Origin: an uncultured Akkermansia sp.
GTDB taxonomy: Bacteria > Verrucomicrobiota > Verrucomicrobiia > Verrucomicrobiales > Akkermansiaceae
Length of the DNA stretch: 64,000 bases
Reading direction: 5' to 3'
NCBI GenBank assembly: GCA_947601655.1
Contig: CANQGG010000003.1
Coordinates: 1 to 64,000, forward strand
Part shown: positions 8,707 to 17,174 of the stretch, in pieces
How positions within the stretch are numbered: position 1 is the first letter of the stretch
Layout: every line of letters begins with the position of its first letter
Notes under the pieces: generated by a model
The model's input: only the letters and a program-made list of their open reading frames with translations
Databases searched by the model: none
Told to the model about the DNA's origin: nothing
Position numbers and translations under genes: made by a program

Positions 8707-10107
8707 CTACATTTTTTCCAGGGCCTCAAGCAGTTTCGTGTGGATGCCGCCGAAACCGCCGTTGCTCATAACCAGCAGCACGTCGCCTGTCTGGACGTGA
8801 GTAACCACATGCTGCACGATCCCGTCGATGGAGTTGCCGAGATGGCAGTCGGTGCCGAGGGCGGCAATTTGCTCCGTGAGAGCTTGTTCGTCCAGGCGTT
8901 CTTCCGGCTGGAGTTTCTTGAAGTTCTCCACCGGCGCAAGCGCCACGAAATCCGCCTTGCTGAGCGCAGCGCCGATCTCGTGCTGAAAGACGTTTCGTAT
9001 CATCGTGTTGCTACGTGGGTCGAAAAGAACCCAGAGGCGGCGCTGAGGGAAGCGTTGGCGGAGGGCATCGATTGCCTGGGCAACGGCCGTGGGATGGTGG
9101 GCGAAGTCATCCACCACCGTCACGCCCTTCACCACGCCCCGCACCTCCTGGCGCCGCGCTACGCCCTCAAAACGCAGAAGCGAGTGTCGAATCTGCTCCG
9201 GCGTGAGACCGGCTCGCAGAGCGGCGCAGACGGCCATCGCCGCGTTGCGCACGTTGAAAATGCCGACCATGGGGACGCTGTAAGTTTCGCCCTGCAGGGA
9301 GAAGCTGCCCCCCTCCGGTTTCAGCTCGATCTGTTCAATGCGGATGTCGGCATCCTCCCCCAGCCCCACACTTACCATCTTCACCCAGGCGCCGAGTTCT
9401 TCCTCCGCCAGGCGGCGCACATCCCGGCAATTCGGGCAGTCCGCATTCATCAACACCACTCCGTCGCGCGGCACCGTACGCAGGAGGCGGCGGAAGGAGA
9501 GCTTGATCTCTTCGACGCTGTTGTAAATGTCCGCGTGATCCATCTCAATGTTGTTGATGATCACCACATGCGGCAGGTAGTGCAGGAACTTGGAACGCTT
9601 GTCGAAAAACGCCGTGTCATATTCATCTCCCTCCAGCACACAGTAGTTTGAATCCGTGAACCTGCCGCCGCGACCGAGGTTGCGCGCAATCCCTCCGATC
9701 ATGAAGCTCGGCTCCAGTCCGGCATCCTCCATCAGCCACGTAAGCATCGAGGTCGTCGTCGTTTTTCCATGCGTTCCCGTCACCACAAAATTCTTCTTTC
9801 CCCACAGAAAGAATTCCTTCATCGCCTCCGGCAGGCTCATGTAGCGCAGTCCTCTCTCCAAAATCGCTTCCACCTCCTCATTCCCGCGGCTCATCGCATT
9901 GCCGATTACCACCAGATCCACATTCTCAGGAATATTCTCTCCTCTGTAACCCGTTCTGACCTTGATTCCTTCCTCCGCCAAAAAAACGGACATCGGCGGA
10001 TACACATTCGCATCGGACCCTGTCACCTCGTATCCCCGCCGTGCCATCGCCGTGGCTACCGCACCCATTGCTGTGCCGCAAATGCCCGAAAAGTGAATAC
10101 GTTTCAT
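8707..10107 (-). CDS. mpl: UDP-N-acetylmuramate:L-alanyl-gamma-D-glutamyl-meso-diaminopimelate ligase
   Basis: The 466-residue protein is a Mur ligase of the MurC/Mpl branch. It shows an N-terminal nucleotide-fold motif (KRIHFSGICGTAMGAVA), the ATP loop GTHGKTTTTSML, NNIEMDHADIY and, in the C-terminal domain, DDFAHHPTAV and FDPRSNT. The segment YDTAFFDKRSKF is characteristic of Mpl rather than MurC. Mpl reattaches recycled murein tripeptide to UDP-MurNAc, so this is peptidoglycan recycling in the cytoplasm. ATG at 10107 is chosen over a GTG one codon earlier. A TATAAC box (10117-10122) ends 9 nt upstream of the ATG. Confidence 0.9.
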   Translation of the reverse strand: MKRIHFSGICGTAMGAVATAMARRGYEVTGSDANVYPPMSVFLAEEGIKVRTGYRGENIPENVDLVVIGNAMSRGNEEVEAILERGLRYMSLPEAMKEFFLWGKKNFVVTGTHGKTTTTSMLTWLMEDAGLEPSFMIGGIARNLGRGGRFTDSNYCVLEGDEYDTAFFDKRSKFLHYLPHVVIINNIEMDHADIYNSVEEIKLSFRRLLRTVPRDGVVLMNADCPNCRDVRRLAEEELGAWVKMVSVGLGEDADIRIEQIELKPEGGSFSLQGETYSVPMVGIFNVRNAAMAVCAALRAGLTPEQIRHSLLRFEGVARRQEVRGVVKGVTVVDDFAHHPTAVAQAIDALRQRFPQRRLWVLFDPRSNTMIRNVFQHEIGAALSKADFVALAPVENFKKLQPEERLDEQALTEQIAALGTDCHLGNSIDGIVQHVVTHVQTGDVLLVMSNGGFGGIHTKLLEALEKM

Positions 10108-10188
10108 CACGCGTAGGTTATACTACGCCCTCACTTTTTGCAAGGAAATTGTGGGGCAAATTCAGGGCGTTCATTCCGTAATTCGCTC

Positions 10189-10217
10189 TTGTTGCAGTCG
10201 GGCGTCTGTGGTAGGAT
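10189..10217 (+). promoter_or_regulatory. Promoter of the cyclophilin gene
   Basis: TTGTTG, 17 nt, TAGGAT. Exactly 6 nt separate the -10 box from the ATG at 10224, placing the expected start site on the A of ATG. Confidence 0.55.
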
Positions 10218-10223
10218 GGCGGC

Positions 10224-10751
10224 ATGGCAACAGACAAACACATCACGATGAAAACGAGCAAGGGCGACATTCGTTTGACCGTCTTTGCTTCCAAAACACC
10301 GATGACGGCGGCAAGTTTCCTGAACCTCGCATCCCGGGGGTTCTACGATGGACTGACCTTTCACCGCGTGATAGCCGATTTTATGATTCAGGGCGGCGAC
10401 CCGGAAGGAACGGGACGAGGCGGACCCGGATACCAGTTTGACGACGAATGCATCCCGAGTCTGAAATTCACCAAACCGGGGCTGCTTGCCATGGCAAATT
10501 CCGGGCGAACCTGGACCGGACAAGGCACGAACGGATCACAGTTTTTCATCACCCACGTGCCTACCGAATGGCTCAATGGCAAGCACACCATTTTCGGCGA
10601 AGTGGTCGATGGGAAAGATCAGGACGTGGTGAACGCCATTGTGCAGGGAGATAAAATTCTCGGCATCGAAATTCACGATGATTGCGCTGACCTCTTCGCA
10701 GAGCAGGCAGACAACATCAGCCGCTGGAATGCCAAGCTGGGCGGCAAGTGA
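10224..10751 (+). CDS. Cyclophilin-type peptidyl-prolyl cis-trans isomerase
   Basis: This 175-residue single-domain protein has no signal peptide, so it is probably cytoplasmic. Cyclophilin hallmarks are present: [47 protein letters not shown] (catalytic Arg and the FxxQGGD motif), [17 protein letters not shown] and [14 protein letters not shown]. It catalyses isomerisation of Xaa-Pro bonds during folding. It has its own promoter and is followed 3 nt later by the ABC-F gene, suggesting co-transcription. Confidence 0.93.
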   Translation: MATDKHITMKTSKGDIRLTVFASKTPMTAASFLNLASRGFYDGLTFHRVIADFMIQGGDPEGTGRGGPGYQFDDECIPSLKFTKPGLLAMANSGRTWTGQGTNGSQFFITHVPTEWLNGKHTIFGEVVDGKDQDVVNAIVQGDKILGIEIHDDCADLFAEQADNISRWNAKLGGK

Positions 10752-10754
10752 TTC

Positions 10755-12737
10755 ATGGAATTAGCCGTCAGTGACCTGCGCATTGAGTTCGGTGCGCGCG
10801 TGCTTTTTGAGGGGCTCTCCTTTGTGGTGGAGCGCGGGGATCGTGTCGCTTTCGCCGGTAAGAACGGCGCCGGCAAATCTACCCTCATGAAGTGCATCGT
10901 GGGTCAGCAGGAGCCGGATCGCGGGCGCATCCTCATGCCGAAGCACACGCGCGTGGGCTACCTGCCTCAGGAGGGCATTCACATCTCCGGATCTCCGTTG
11001 CTGGAAGAGCTGCTCGGGAGCGTGGGAGACGTGGCGAGAATGCAGGAAGAGGTGAACGAACTCTCCGACGAATTGCAAAATACTGCAGTGGACACTCCAC
11101 GCCACGCCGAGCTCATCGAAGAGCTCGGACGCTTGGAGCTGCTCCTGCGCGACAGAGGCGCAGAGGCGCTCAAGCCGCGAGCGGAGACGATTCTGCGGGG
11201 ATTGGGGTTTTCCGAGACGGATTTTGGACGAGACTGCGGCGAGTTTTCCGGCGGATGGCAGATGCGTCTGGCGCTGGCGAAGCTGCTGCTGCAGGAACCG
11301 GAGGTGCTGCTGCTCGACGAACCGACCAACCACTTGGATCTGCAGAGCCAGCGTTGGATGGAGCAGTACCTGCGCGGCTACCGCGGCGCTATCTGCATGA
11401 TCTCTCATGATGTTGCATTGCTGGATTCGCTGGTGAATCGTACGATCGCTCTGCACCATGGACGCGCCGAGGAATACGCCGGGAATTTCAGCTACTACCT
11501 GAAAGAGAGCCGCGTGCGGCGGGAAGCGCTGCAACGCGCCGCTAAAGCCCAGCGCAAGGAGATTGAAAAGACTCAGGCTTTCATTGATCGCTTCCGCTAC
11601 AAAGCCACCAAAGCCTCCCAGGCTCAGAGTCGCCTCAAGCAGCTCGCTAAAATCGAACTCATCGAAGTCGATGAGGAGGAGGCGGTGATGAACTTCCGCT
11701 TTCCGCCTCCTCCGCCGGGCGGCGCTACCGTAGTGACGCTGCAGAAGGTCTCCAAATCCTACGGAAATATCCATCTGTTGCACGAGTACGACCTGCGCAT
11801 TGAAAAAGGGGATCACATCGCGATCGTCGGCGTCAACGGCGCCGGAAAATCCACTTTTACCCGCCTTATTTCCCGCACTGAGGATCCGGATGCCGGAATT
11901 GTGGAGTTCGGACACCACACGAAGGTGGCTTTTTTCTCTCAGACGCATGCGGATGTACTCAACCCGGCGCTCACCGTACTGGAGTGCGTGGAACAAGCGG
12001 CCTCACGGGAAACGCGTCCGCTGGCGCGCAATATCCTCGGCTGCTTCCTCTTCCGCGGGGATGACGTATTCAAAAAGGTCGGCGTACTCTCCGGGGGCGA
12101 GAAATCGCGCGTAGCGTTGGTGTGCATGCTGCTGCACCCGGCGAATTTCCTCATCATGGATGAACCGACCAACCATCTGGATTTCCAGAGCCAGGAGATT
12201 TTGCAGCAAGCGCTGGCGGAATACCCCGGCAGCTACTGCATCGTGTCGCATAATCGCAGTTTCCTCGATCCTATCGTGAACAAGGTCCTGGAGTTCCGTC
12301 CCGGCTGCCCCCCGCGCCTCTTCTATGGGAATGTGACACAGTATCTCGAAAAGATTGAGGCGGACGCGCAGAGGAATGCTTCCTCCCCCTCGGCGCAACC
12401 CGTCGCCGCCTCATCCGTGAAAAACCGCCAGACCGCCCGTCGCGAGAGAGCGCAGGAGAGAGAGCGGATGGCGCGCGTGATCCGCCCCCTGCAGAAGGAG
12501 CTCGAGGAGGTGGAAAATTCCATCGCGAAGCATGAGACCCGCAAAGAGGAAATTACCAATGAACTGGGAGACGGCTTGACCCCACAGGATGCCGATGCCT
12601 TGCGCCGCCTCACCGAAGAGTATCAGCAGATTGACCGCGAGACAGAAGAGCTCTTTACGCGCTGGGAGGAGTTGAGCATGCGCATCGAACATTTGTTGAA
12701 CATGCCGCAGGCGAAGGAAGGAGGTGCAGCGAGTTAA
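10755..12737 (+). CDS. ABC-F family ATPase (Uup/YdiF-like)
   Basis: The 660-residue protein has two ABC ATPase domains and no membrane segments. The first has Walker A AGKNGAGKSTL, signature FSGGWQMRLAL and Walker B VLLLDEPTNHLD; the second has GVNGAGKSTFT, LSGGEKSRVAL and FLIMDEPTNHLD. An arginine/alanine-rich linker lies between them, and a charged coiled coil (about 550-650) forms the C-terminus as in Uup. ABC-F proteins act on ribosomes in translation or antibiotic protection, not in transport. It starts 3 nt after the cyclophilin gene, and its TAA overlaps the next ATG by one base. Confidence 0.93.
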   Translation: MELAVSDLRIEFGARVLFEGLSFVVERGDRVAFAGKNGAGKSTLMKCIVGQQEPDRGRILMPKHTRVGYLPQEGIHISGSPLLEELLGSVGDVARMQEEVNELSDELQNTAVDTPRHAELIEELGRLELLLRDRGAEALKPRAETILRGLGFSETDFGRDCGEFSGGWQMRLALAKLLLQEPEVLLLDEPTNHLDLQSQRWMEQYLRGYRGAICMISHDVALLDSLVNRTIALHHGRAEEYAGNFSYYLKESRVRREALQRAAKAQRKEIEKTQAFIDRFRYKATKASQAQSRLKQLAKIELIEVDEEEAVMNFRFPPPPPGGATVVTLQKVSKSYGNIHLLHEYDLRIEKGDHIAIVGVNGAGKSTFTRLISRTEDPDAGIVEFGHHTKVAFFSQTHADVLNPALTVLECVEQAASRETRPLARNILGCFLFRGDDVFKKVGVLSGGEKSRVALVCMLLHPANFLIMDEPTNHLDFQSQEILQQALAEYPGSYCIVSHNRSFLDPIVNKVLEFRPGCPPRLFYGNVTQYLEKIEADAQRNASSPSAQPVAASSVKNRQTARRERAQERERMARVIRPLQKELEEVENSIAKHETRKEEITNELGDGLTPQDADALRRLTEEYQQIDRETEELFTRWEELSMRIEHLLNMPQAKEGGAAS

Positions 12738-14161
12738 TGCCACCGGAGAAAAAACAAGCCGCCCCCTCTGCTCCCCACCCTTTCGGCGCGCGTCGCATGC
12801 CGGATTTGTTGCACGGGCACATTTGGAACAAATTGCTCGTGTTGGCTCTCCCCATAGCAGCATCCGCCATGCTGCAGCAACTTTTCAATGCCGCGGATGT
12901 TGCCGTGGTAGGGCGCTTTGTGGAGGGCGCTGAGCACGCCCGGGCCGCTATGGCCGCCGTGGGGAGCAATACTCCCATCATCAACCTCCTCGTGTGCTTT
13001 TTTGTGGGCACGGCCCTGGGGGCAACCGTCCTTATCGCTCAATGCATCGGGCGCCGGGATCACGATGGTATCCGAAAAGCAGCACACACTGGGGTGATGG
13101 TAGGCGTGCTGGGCGGTGTCGGGATGGCCCTGCTGGGTCAGCTGATTGTGCGCCCAATCCTGGATATGATGCAGGTGCCGGCGGACGTGCTGAATCCGGC
13201 GGAACTCTACCTGCGCATCTACCTGTGCGGTCTCCCGATCATCCTGCTTTACAACTTTGAGGAAGCCATCTTTCGCAGCATGGGCGACACCCGCACACCG
13301 CTCATCGTGCTCTCCTGCTCCGGGGTGCTGAACGTGCTGCTCAATCTCTTCTTTGTATTGATACTGAAACGATCAGTAGATGGGGTGGCTGTTGCGACGG
13401 TGGTGTCGAACGCCGTCAGCGCGGCCATTCTTGGTCTCCTGCTCTGCCGTGGGAGAGGCTACGTGAAACTCGAGTGGCGCCACCTGCGCATTGACCCCGC
13501 CGCCCTGCGTGAAATCCTGAGAATCGGTATTCCCGCCGGTGTGCAGGGCATGGTTTTCTCCATTTCCAATATTTGCGTGCAGTTCGCCATCAATTCGCTC
13601 AACACCGTTGTCATGGCTGCCTCTGCCGCTGCGTACAATCTGGAGGTCTTTACCTACTGCATCACGAGCGCCTTCGGACAAGCCTGCACCACCATCGTCG
13701 GGCAAAATTATGGCGCGAACCAACTCCGCCGCTGCTCCCGCACTCTCTGGGTTTCTATCATATTCAGCGGTGTTCTTCTCGGTGCTGCTGCCTGGGCAAT
13801 GCTTTCTTACGGAGAGGAGCTTCTCGCCCTCTTCAACCCGGATAAGGAGGTCGTCGACATAGGGATGATCCGCCTGCGCTATATCCTCATTGCGCACATT
13901 TTCTCGGTCTTCATTGAAGCTCTCACCGGCTACCTGCGCGGCTTCGGTTTCAGCCTTGCCCCGGCTCTGTGCGTCCTCGGCTGCGTTTGCGGCACTCGTT
14001 TCTTCTGGGTCTATGTCATCTTTCCCGCCTGCCCCACTTTCGCTTGCATCATGGCGGTCTATCCCGTGAGTCTGGGCCTCACAGCCCTCTTCATTGCCGC
14101 CGTATGCGTCGTTTACCAAAAACACGCCTCTTCTCATTCCTCTCTGCTTTCCCTCCATTGA
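12737..14161 (+). CDS. MATE family efflux transporter
   Basis: The 474-residue protein has about 12 predicted membrane helices in two halves. MATE features are an N-terminal LVLALPIAASAMLQQLFNAADVAVVGRFVG-like segment, AMGDTRTP-like SMGDTRTPLIV, and in the second half IRIGIPAGVQGMVFSISN and GQNYGANQ. The family exports drugs or metabolites with a Na+ or H+ gradient. The ATG overlaps the ABC-F stop codon (TAATG), indicating translational coupling; the pairing with an ABC-F protein may reflect a shared role in antibiotic tolerance (inference). Confidence 0.9.
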   Translation: MPPEKKQAAPSAPHPFGARRMPDLLHGHIWNKLLVLALPIAASAMLQQLFNAADVAVVGRFVEGAEHARAAMAAVGSNTPIINLLVCFFVGTALGATVLIAQCIGRRDHDGIRKAAHTGVMVGVLGGVGMALLGQLIVRPILDMMQVPADVLNPAELYLRIYLCGLPIILLYNFEEAIFRSMGDTRTPLIVLSCSGVLNVLLNLFFVLILKRSVDGVAVATVVSNAVSAAILGLLLCRGRGYVKLEWRHLRIDPAALREILRIGIPAGVQGMVFSISNICVQFAINSLNTVVMAASAAAYNLEVFTYCITSAFGQACTTIVGQNYGANQLRRCSRTLWVSIIFSGVLLGAAAWAMLSYGEELLALFNPDKEVVDIGMIRLRYILIAHIFSVFIEALTGYLRGFGFSLAPALCVLGCVCGTRFFWVYVIFPACPTFACIMAVYPVSLGLTALFIAAVCVVYQKHASSHSSLLSLH

Positions 14162-14235
14162 TGGAATCCGGGTGTCCCTTCCTTGCGCGGGAGGAAGAAG
14201 TCGCTCCTGACCGGGAAAACAAAATAGGGACGTGC

Positions 14236-14275
14236 GGGGAATTCCCCTTGCCAAACTCTTTTTCGCCGCTATAAT
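14236..14275 (+). promoter_or_regulatory. Malic enzyme promoter with abutting 12-bp palindrome
   Basis: TTGCCA (14248-14253), 16 nt, TATAAT (14270-14275). The perfect palindrome GGGGAATTCCCC (14236-14247) ends exactly where the -35 box starts, a plausible operator position. Confidence 0.6.
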
Positions 14276-14290
14276 GTAGCGCGACCCATT

Positions 14291-15604
14291 ATGAGTGACT
14301 CTTTAGCACAACAAGCGCTTCAGTACCACGAGCAGCCGCGCCCGGGCAAGCTGGAGGTTCTTCCCTGCAAATCATGCTTTACCATCGACGACTTGACCCT
14401 GGCATACTCCCCGGGGGTGGCGGAGCCCTGCCTCGCCATCAAGGCAAATCCTGCCGCCGCCGCGAAATACACCGGGCGCAGTAACCTTGTAGGGGTCGTC
14501 AGCAACGGTACGGCAGTTCTGGGACTCGGGAACATCGGCGCCCGGGCAGCCAAACCGGTGATGGAGGGTAAGGGGTTGCTTTTCAAAATTTATGCGGATG
14601 TGGATGTGTTTGACATCGAGCTGGATGTGACGAAACCCGAAACGCTCATCGAGGTGATCAAGACCATGGAGCCGACCTTTGGGGCGATCAATCTGGAGGA
14701 TATCAAGGCTCCCGAGTGCTTCATCGTGGAGCAACGTCTGCGCGAGGAAATGAACATCCCTGTCTTTCACGATGATCAGCACGGCACGGCAGTCATTTCC
14801 GGCGCCGCGCTGCTGAATGCAGCGCACCTGACGGGGCGTTTGCTGCAGGAGATGAAGTGTGTGGTGTGTGGCGCAGGCGCCGCCGGCATCGCCTGCGCGA
14901 AATTCTACATGGCGCTGGGAATTCGTCGCGAAAATATCTACATGTTCGATTCCAAAGGACTTATCCACACCGGGCGCCTCGATCTGCATCCCACTAAGGC
15001 CATGTTCGCCCAGAGTGAGGACTGCACATTGGAGGTGGCGCTGCAAGGGGCGGATGTGTTCCTGGGTCTCTCCAAAAAGGGACTGCTGAAGCCGGAGATG
15101 GTGGCGAGCATGGCTCCCAACCCCATCATCTTCGCCTGCGCGAATCCTGACCCGGAAATTACTTATCAGGAAGCAAAGGCATCTCGCCCGGACTGCATCA
15201 TGGGCTCAGGTCGCAGCGATTGGCCGAATCAGGTGAACAACGTAAGCTGCTTCCCATACATTTTCCGGGCAGCGCTGGATATGCAGGCTACCGGCATCAG
15301 CGAGGCCATGAAAATCGCAGCCGCGCGCGCACTGGCCGATCTCGCTCGCTGCCCGGTGCCGCAAGAGGTGATTGATGCCAACGGCGGCGTACCGTTGGAG
15401 TTCGGGCGCGACTATGTGATCCCTAAGCCCTTTGACCCGCGCATGATCACCTTCCTCTGCCCCGCCATTGCTCAGGCTGCCGTCATTTCCGGCGTCGCCC
15501 AATGCGACCTGCCCGACCTCGAGTCCTACAAGCAGCAGCTTCAGACACGCGTCGCAAACGTGCGCAAACGCACAAGGGCCCTCGTGCAGAGCCATCAGGG
15601 CTGA
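14291..15604 (+). CDS. Malic enzyme (oxaloacetate-decarboxylating malate dehydrogenase)
   Basis: The 437-residue protein has malic enzyme motifs: [11 protein letters not shown], the [11 protein letters not shown] metal-site region, [11 protein letters not shown], and the nucleotide-binding [14 protein letters not shown]. It converts malate to pyruvate and CO2 with reduction of NAD(P)+. It corresponds to the catalytic half of MaeB; the phosphotransacetylase-like C-terminal half of E. coli MaeB is absent, which is common in shorter homologues. It is transcribed from its own promoter with a TATAAT box 15 nt before the ATG. Confidence 0.92.
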   Translation: MSDSLAQQALQYHEQPRPGKLEVLPCKSCFTIDDLTLAYSPGVAEPCLAIKANPAAAAKYTGRSNLVGVVSNGTAVLGLGNIGARAAKPVMEGKGLLFKIYADVDVFDIELDVTKPETLIEVIKTMEPTFGAINLEDIKAPECFIVEQRLREEMNIPVFHDDQHGTAVISGAALLNAAHLTGRLLQEMKCVVCGAGAAGIACAKFYMALGIRRENIYMFDSKGLIHTGRLDLHPTKAMFAQSEDCTLEVALQGADVFLGLSKKGLLKPEMVASMAPNPIIFACANPDPEITYQEAKASRPDCIMGSGRSDWPNQVNNVSCFPYIFRAALDMQATGISEAMKIAAARALADLARCPVPQEVIDANGGVPLEFGRDYVIPKPFDPRMITFLCPAIAQAAVISGVAQCDLPDLESYKQQLQTRVANVRKRTRALVQSHQG

Positions 15605-15657
15605 TCTCTCTGACCGGCAATCGCGGTTCTTCTCTTCTTCCCTTTCCTCACTGTACA

Positions 15658-15679
15658 ACACCTTTCCTAGGGAAGGTGT
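15658..15679 (+). terminator. Weak hairpin after the malic enzyme gene
   Basis: Arms ACACCTT and AAGGTGT (7 bp) enclose an 8-nt loop 54 nt after the stop codon. No T run follows, so termination is uncertain. Confidence 0.3.
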
Positions 15680-15797
15680 GTGCCGTTCGCTCGTATTGTC
15701 AGCAGACACGTGGCGACAGACAGCGTCCAAATCCTAGACTCATAGAACCCTCATTCTTCTTTGCTAAAAACAGTTATAAATCACTCATAATGAATAA

Positions 15798-16208
15798 TTA
15801 GTATTTACGCAGCATGAAAATAATTAAGACATATGCCACAATACTAACGAGAGTCTCTACTGCTAACGTCAGCTCGCGTATGCTCCATTCCACGCAGAAA
15901 GCTGAGTTGGGCAAGATTGCCCCAATTAATGGCAAAAGCATGGGGAAGCATACAAGCGAGAGAATGAAGACCGTAAGGACGCTTTTGGCAACGGCAGATT
16001 TCACCAACTTTTCTCCCCAATGGGCTAAAATTGTCCCCGGAAAAAGAAAGAATGCAACGGTCGCCATGGAAAAATTCATATCCTCAAGCACATCCAGTTC
16101 CCCGTACAAACCCATGCCCACTTTCACAATTCCCACTGATGCTGCAACAAGTGGAAACAGAAAAAATGGAATGATGCATTTAACTCGGTATATTTTATCT
16201 TCTGTCAT
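15798..16208 (-). CDS. Small four-helix membrane protein of unknown function
   Basis: From the ATG at 16208 the protein has 136 residues (MTEDKIYRVKC...) with four hydrophobic segments (FFLFPLVAASVGIVKVGM, ATVAFFLFPGTILA, VLTVFILSLVCFPMLLPLIGAIL, LVSIVAYVLIIFML). I do not recognise a family. It begins 10 nt after the preceding gene's stop; an ATG at 16277 would instead overlap that gene by 59 bp, so 16208 is preferred. It is the last of three co-oriented, AT-richer genes that form a cassette. Confidence 0.65.
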   Translation of the reverse strand: MTEDKIYRVKCIIPFFLFPLVAASVGIVKVGMGLYGELDVLEDMNFSMATVAFFLFPGTILAHWGEKLVKSAVAKSVLTVFILSLVCFPMLLPLIGAILPNSAFCVEWSIRELTLAVETLVSIVAYVLIIFMLRKY

Positions 16209-16218
16209 TTTGAAGAGA

Positions 16219-16554
16219 TCAGACTGAAAAAAACAAATAAACAAGAAAGTAGGAAACCAGGAGGAATACATCCACACACTCGGACAATGAGTGACTCAAA
16301 CGCTTTTCATACAGTTGCTCTGCTTTGCTCCGCGCGTGCTTGGTCCGATTCCTCCATTGAGCAATCCTCAACGCTAGGCAAGATTCGAAAAAACATAATG
16401 GCACCCCTATCACCAATATCCCATAAGTTACCTGACTCCACTCCCTCTGTACAATGACGTCCTCTCTGCACTCCTTAAACAGGTACCAACGAATCAGAAG
16501 CCATATCCCTATGGACAGAGGAGGCACGATATAAATGAAAGGAATCTTTTTCAT
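16219..16554 (-). CDS. Small three-helix membrane protein of unknown function
   Basis: The 111-residue protein opens with a lysine pair and a hydrophobic segment (IPFIYIVPPLSIGIWLLIRWYLF). A second segment (YGILVIGVPLCFFESCLAL) and a C-terminal helix (VDVFLLVSYFLVYLFF) follow, with a basic loop (RNRTKHARSK) between the last two. No family is recognised. Its ATG overlaps the stop of the upstream gene by 4 bp (ATGA), a sign of translational coupling. Confidence 0.65.
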   Translation of the reverse strand: MKKIPFIYIVPPLSIGIWLLIRWYLFKECREDVIVQREWSQVTYGILVIGVPLCFFESCLALRIAQWRNRTKHARSKAEQLYEKRLSHSLSECVDVFLLVSYFLVYLFFSV

Positions 16555-16847
16555 CGTGATTCAGGCATTTTATGAAATTCCCAACCAAGCATGCTTCCGT
16601 ACAATCTGATCGAGTATAACTGCCCATCAATGAGCACTTTATAATCGTCGATCAACTTGTCAGTCCTCTCCTCCTTCACCACTTTCCACGTTCCTCCATC
16701 CTTGCTCATTCTTGAAATCTCCACCTTCAAAGCTTCTGATCTTATGCCATCCCATATAACCTCATGCATGTGTCCGGAAACCAGGTGGAGAAGCACCATC
16801 GCTATACTCCCGATCGCGAAGTATAAAAAAGATCTCTTGATGTTCAT
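16551..16847 (-). CDS. Small single-anchor membrane protein of unknown function
   Basis: The protein has 98 residues from the ATG at 16847 (MNIKRSFLYFAIGSIAMVLLHLV...). One N-terminal membrane segment precedes a polar domain with KVEISRMSKDGGTWKVVKEERTDKL. An upstream start at 16997 would add a basic leader and is less likely because MNIKRSF gives a natural membrane-protein N-terminus, preceded by a GGGG. It is first in the three-gene cassette. Function unknown. Confidence 0.6.
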   Translation of the reverse strand: MNIKRSFLYFAIGSIAMVLLHLVSGHMHEVIWDGIRSEALKVEISRMSKDGGTWKVVKEERTDKLIDDYKVLIDGQLYSIRLYGSMLGWEFHKMPESR

Positions 16848-17174
16848 ATTAACCCCGAATTGAGACTTGTTTCGTATTCCTATGGTGTAGGGAGCACCCT
16901 CCCCATGATATAGTTTCCTCCACAATGTTCTCAGGCTAGCTCTATTCTTCTCGGAAGACAAGAAAAATAACCGACGACTCCGGATTCCTCTGACCATTCC
17001 TCTCTCCCGATTTATCCTTCACTCGTCAAATTGATGCGCCGACATATATTCTGAAATCAAAATAATTCCTCTTTCCCCTGCACGCAATTTGGGTGGTGCA
17101 GAGGAGCGTCATATATTCTAATAGTTGGCTCTAATTCCTTGCTTCCCGCATTTTACGGGAATACTCTCGGAATC
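16848..17174. other. Intergenic region with duplicated CATATATTCT motif and amylase promoter
   Basis: No gene is supported in this divergent 327-bp stretch. The decamer CATATATTCT occurs at 17043-17052 and 17110-17119. The amylase promoter TTGCTT-17-TACTCT lies at 17139-17167; its spacer holds a CCCG/CGGG hairpin. The -10 box ends 7 nt before the ATG at 17175. Confidence 0.5.

Noticed and set aside
15798..16847. The three-gene membrane cassette as a toxin-antitoxin or phage-defence module
   Set aside because: No toxin, nuclease, NTPase or sensor motif is visible; only membrane segments.
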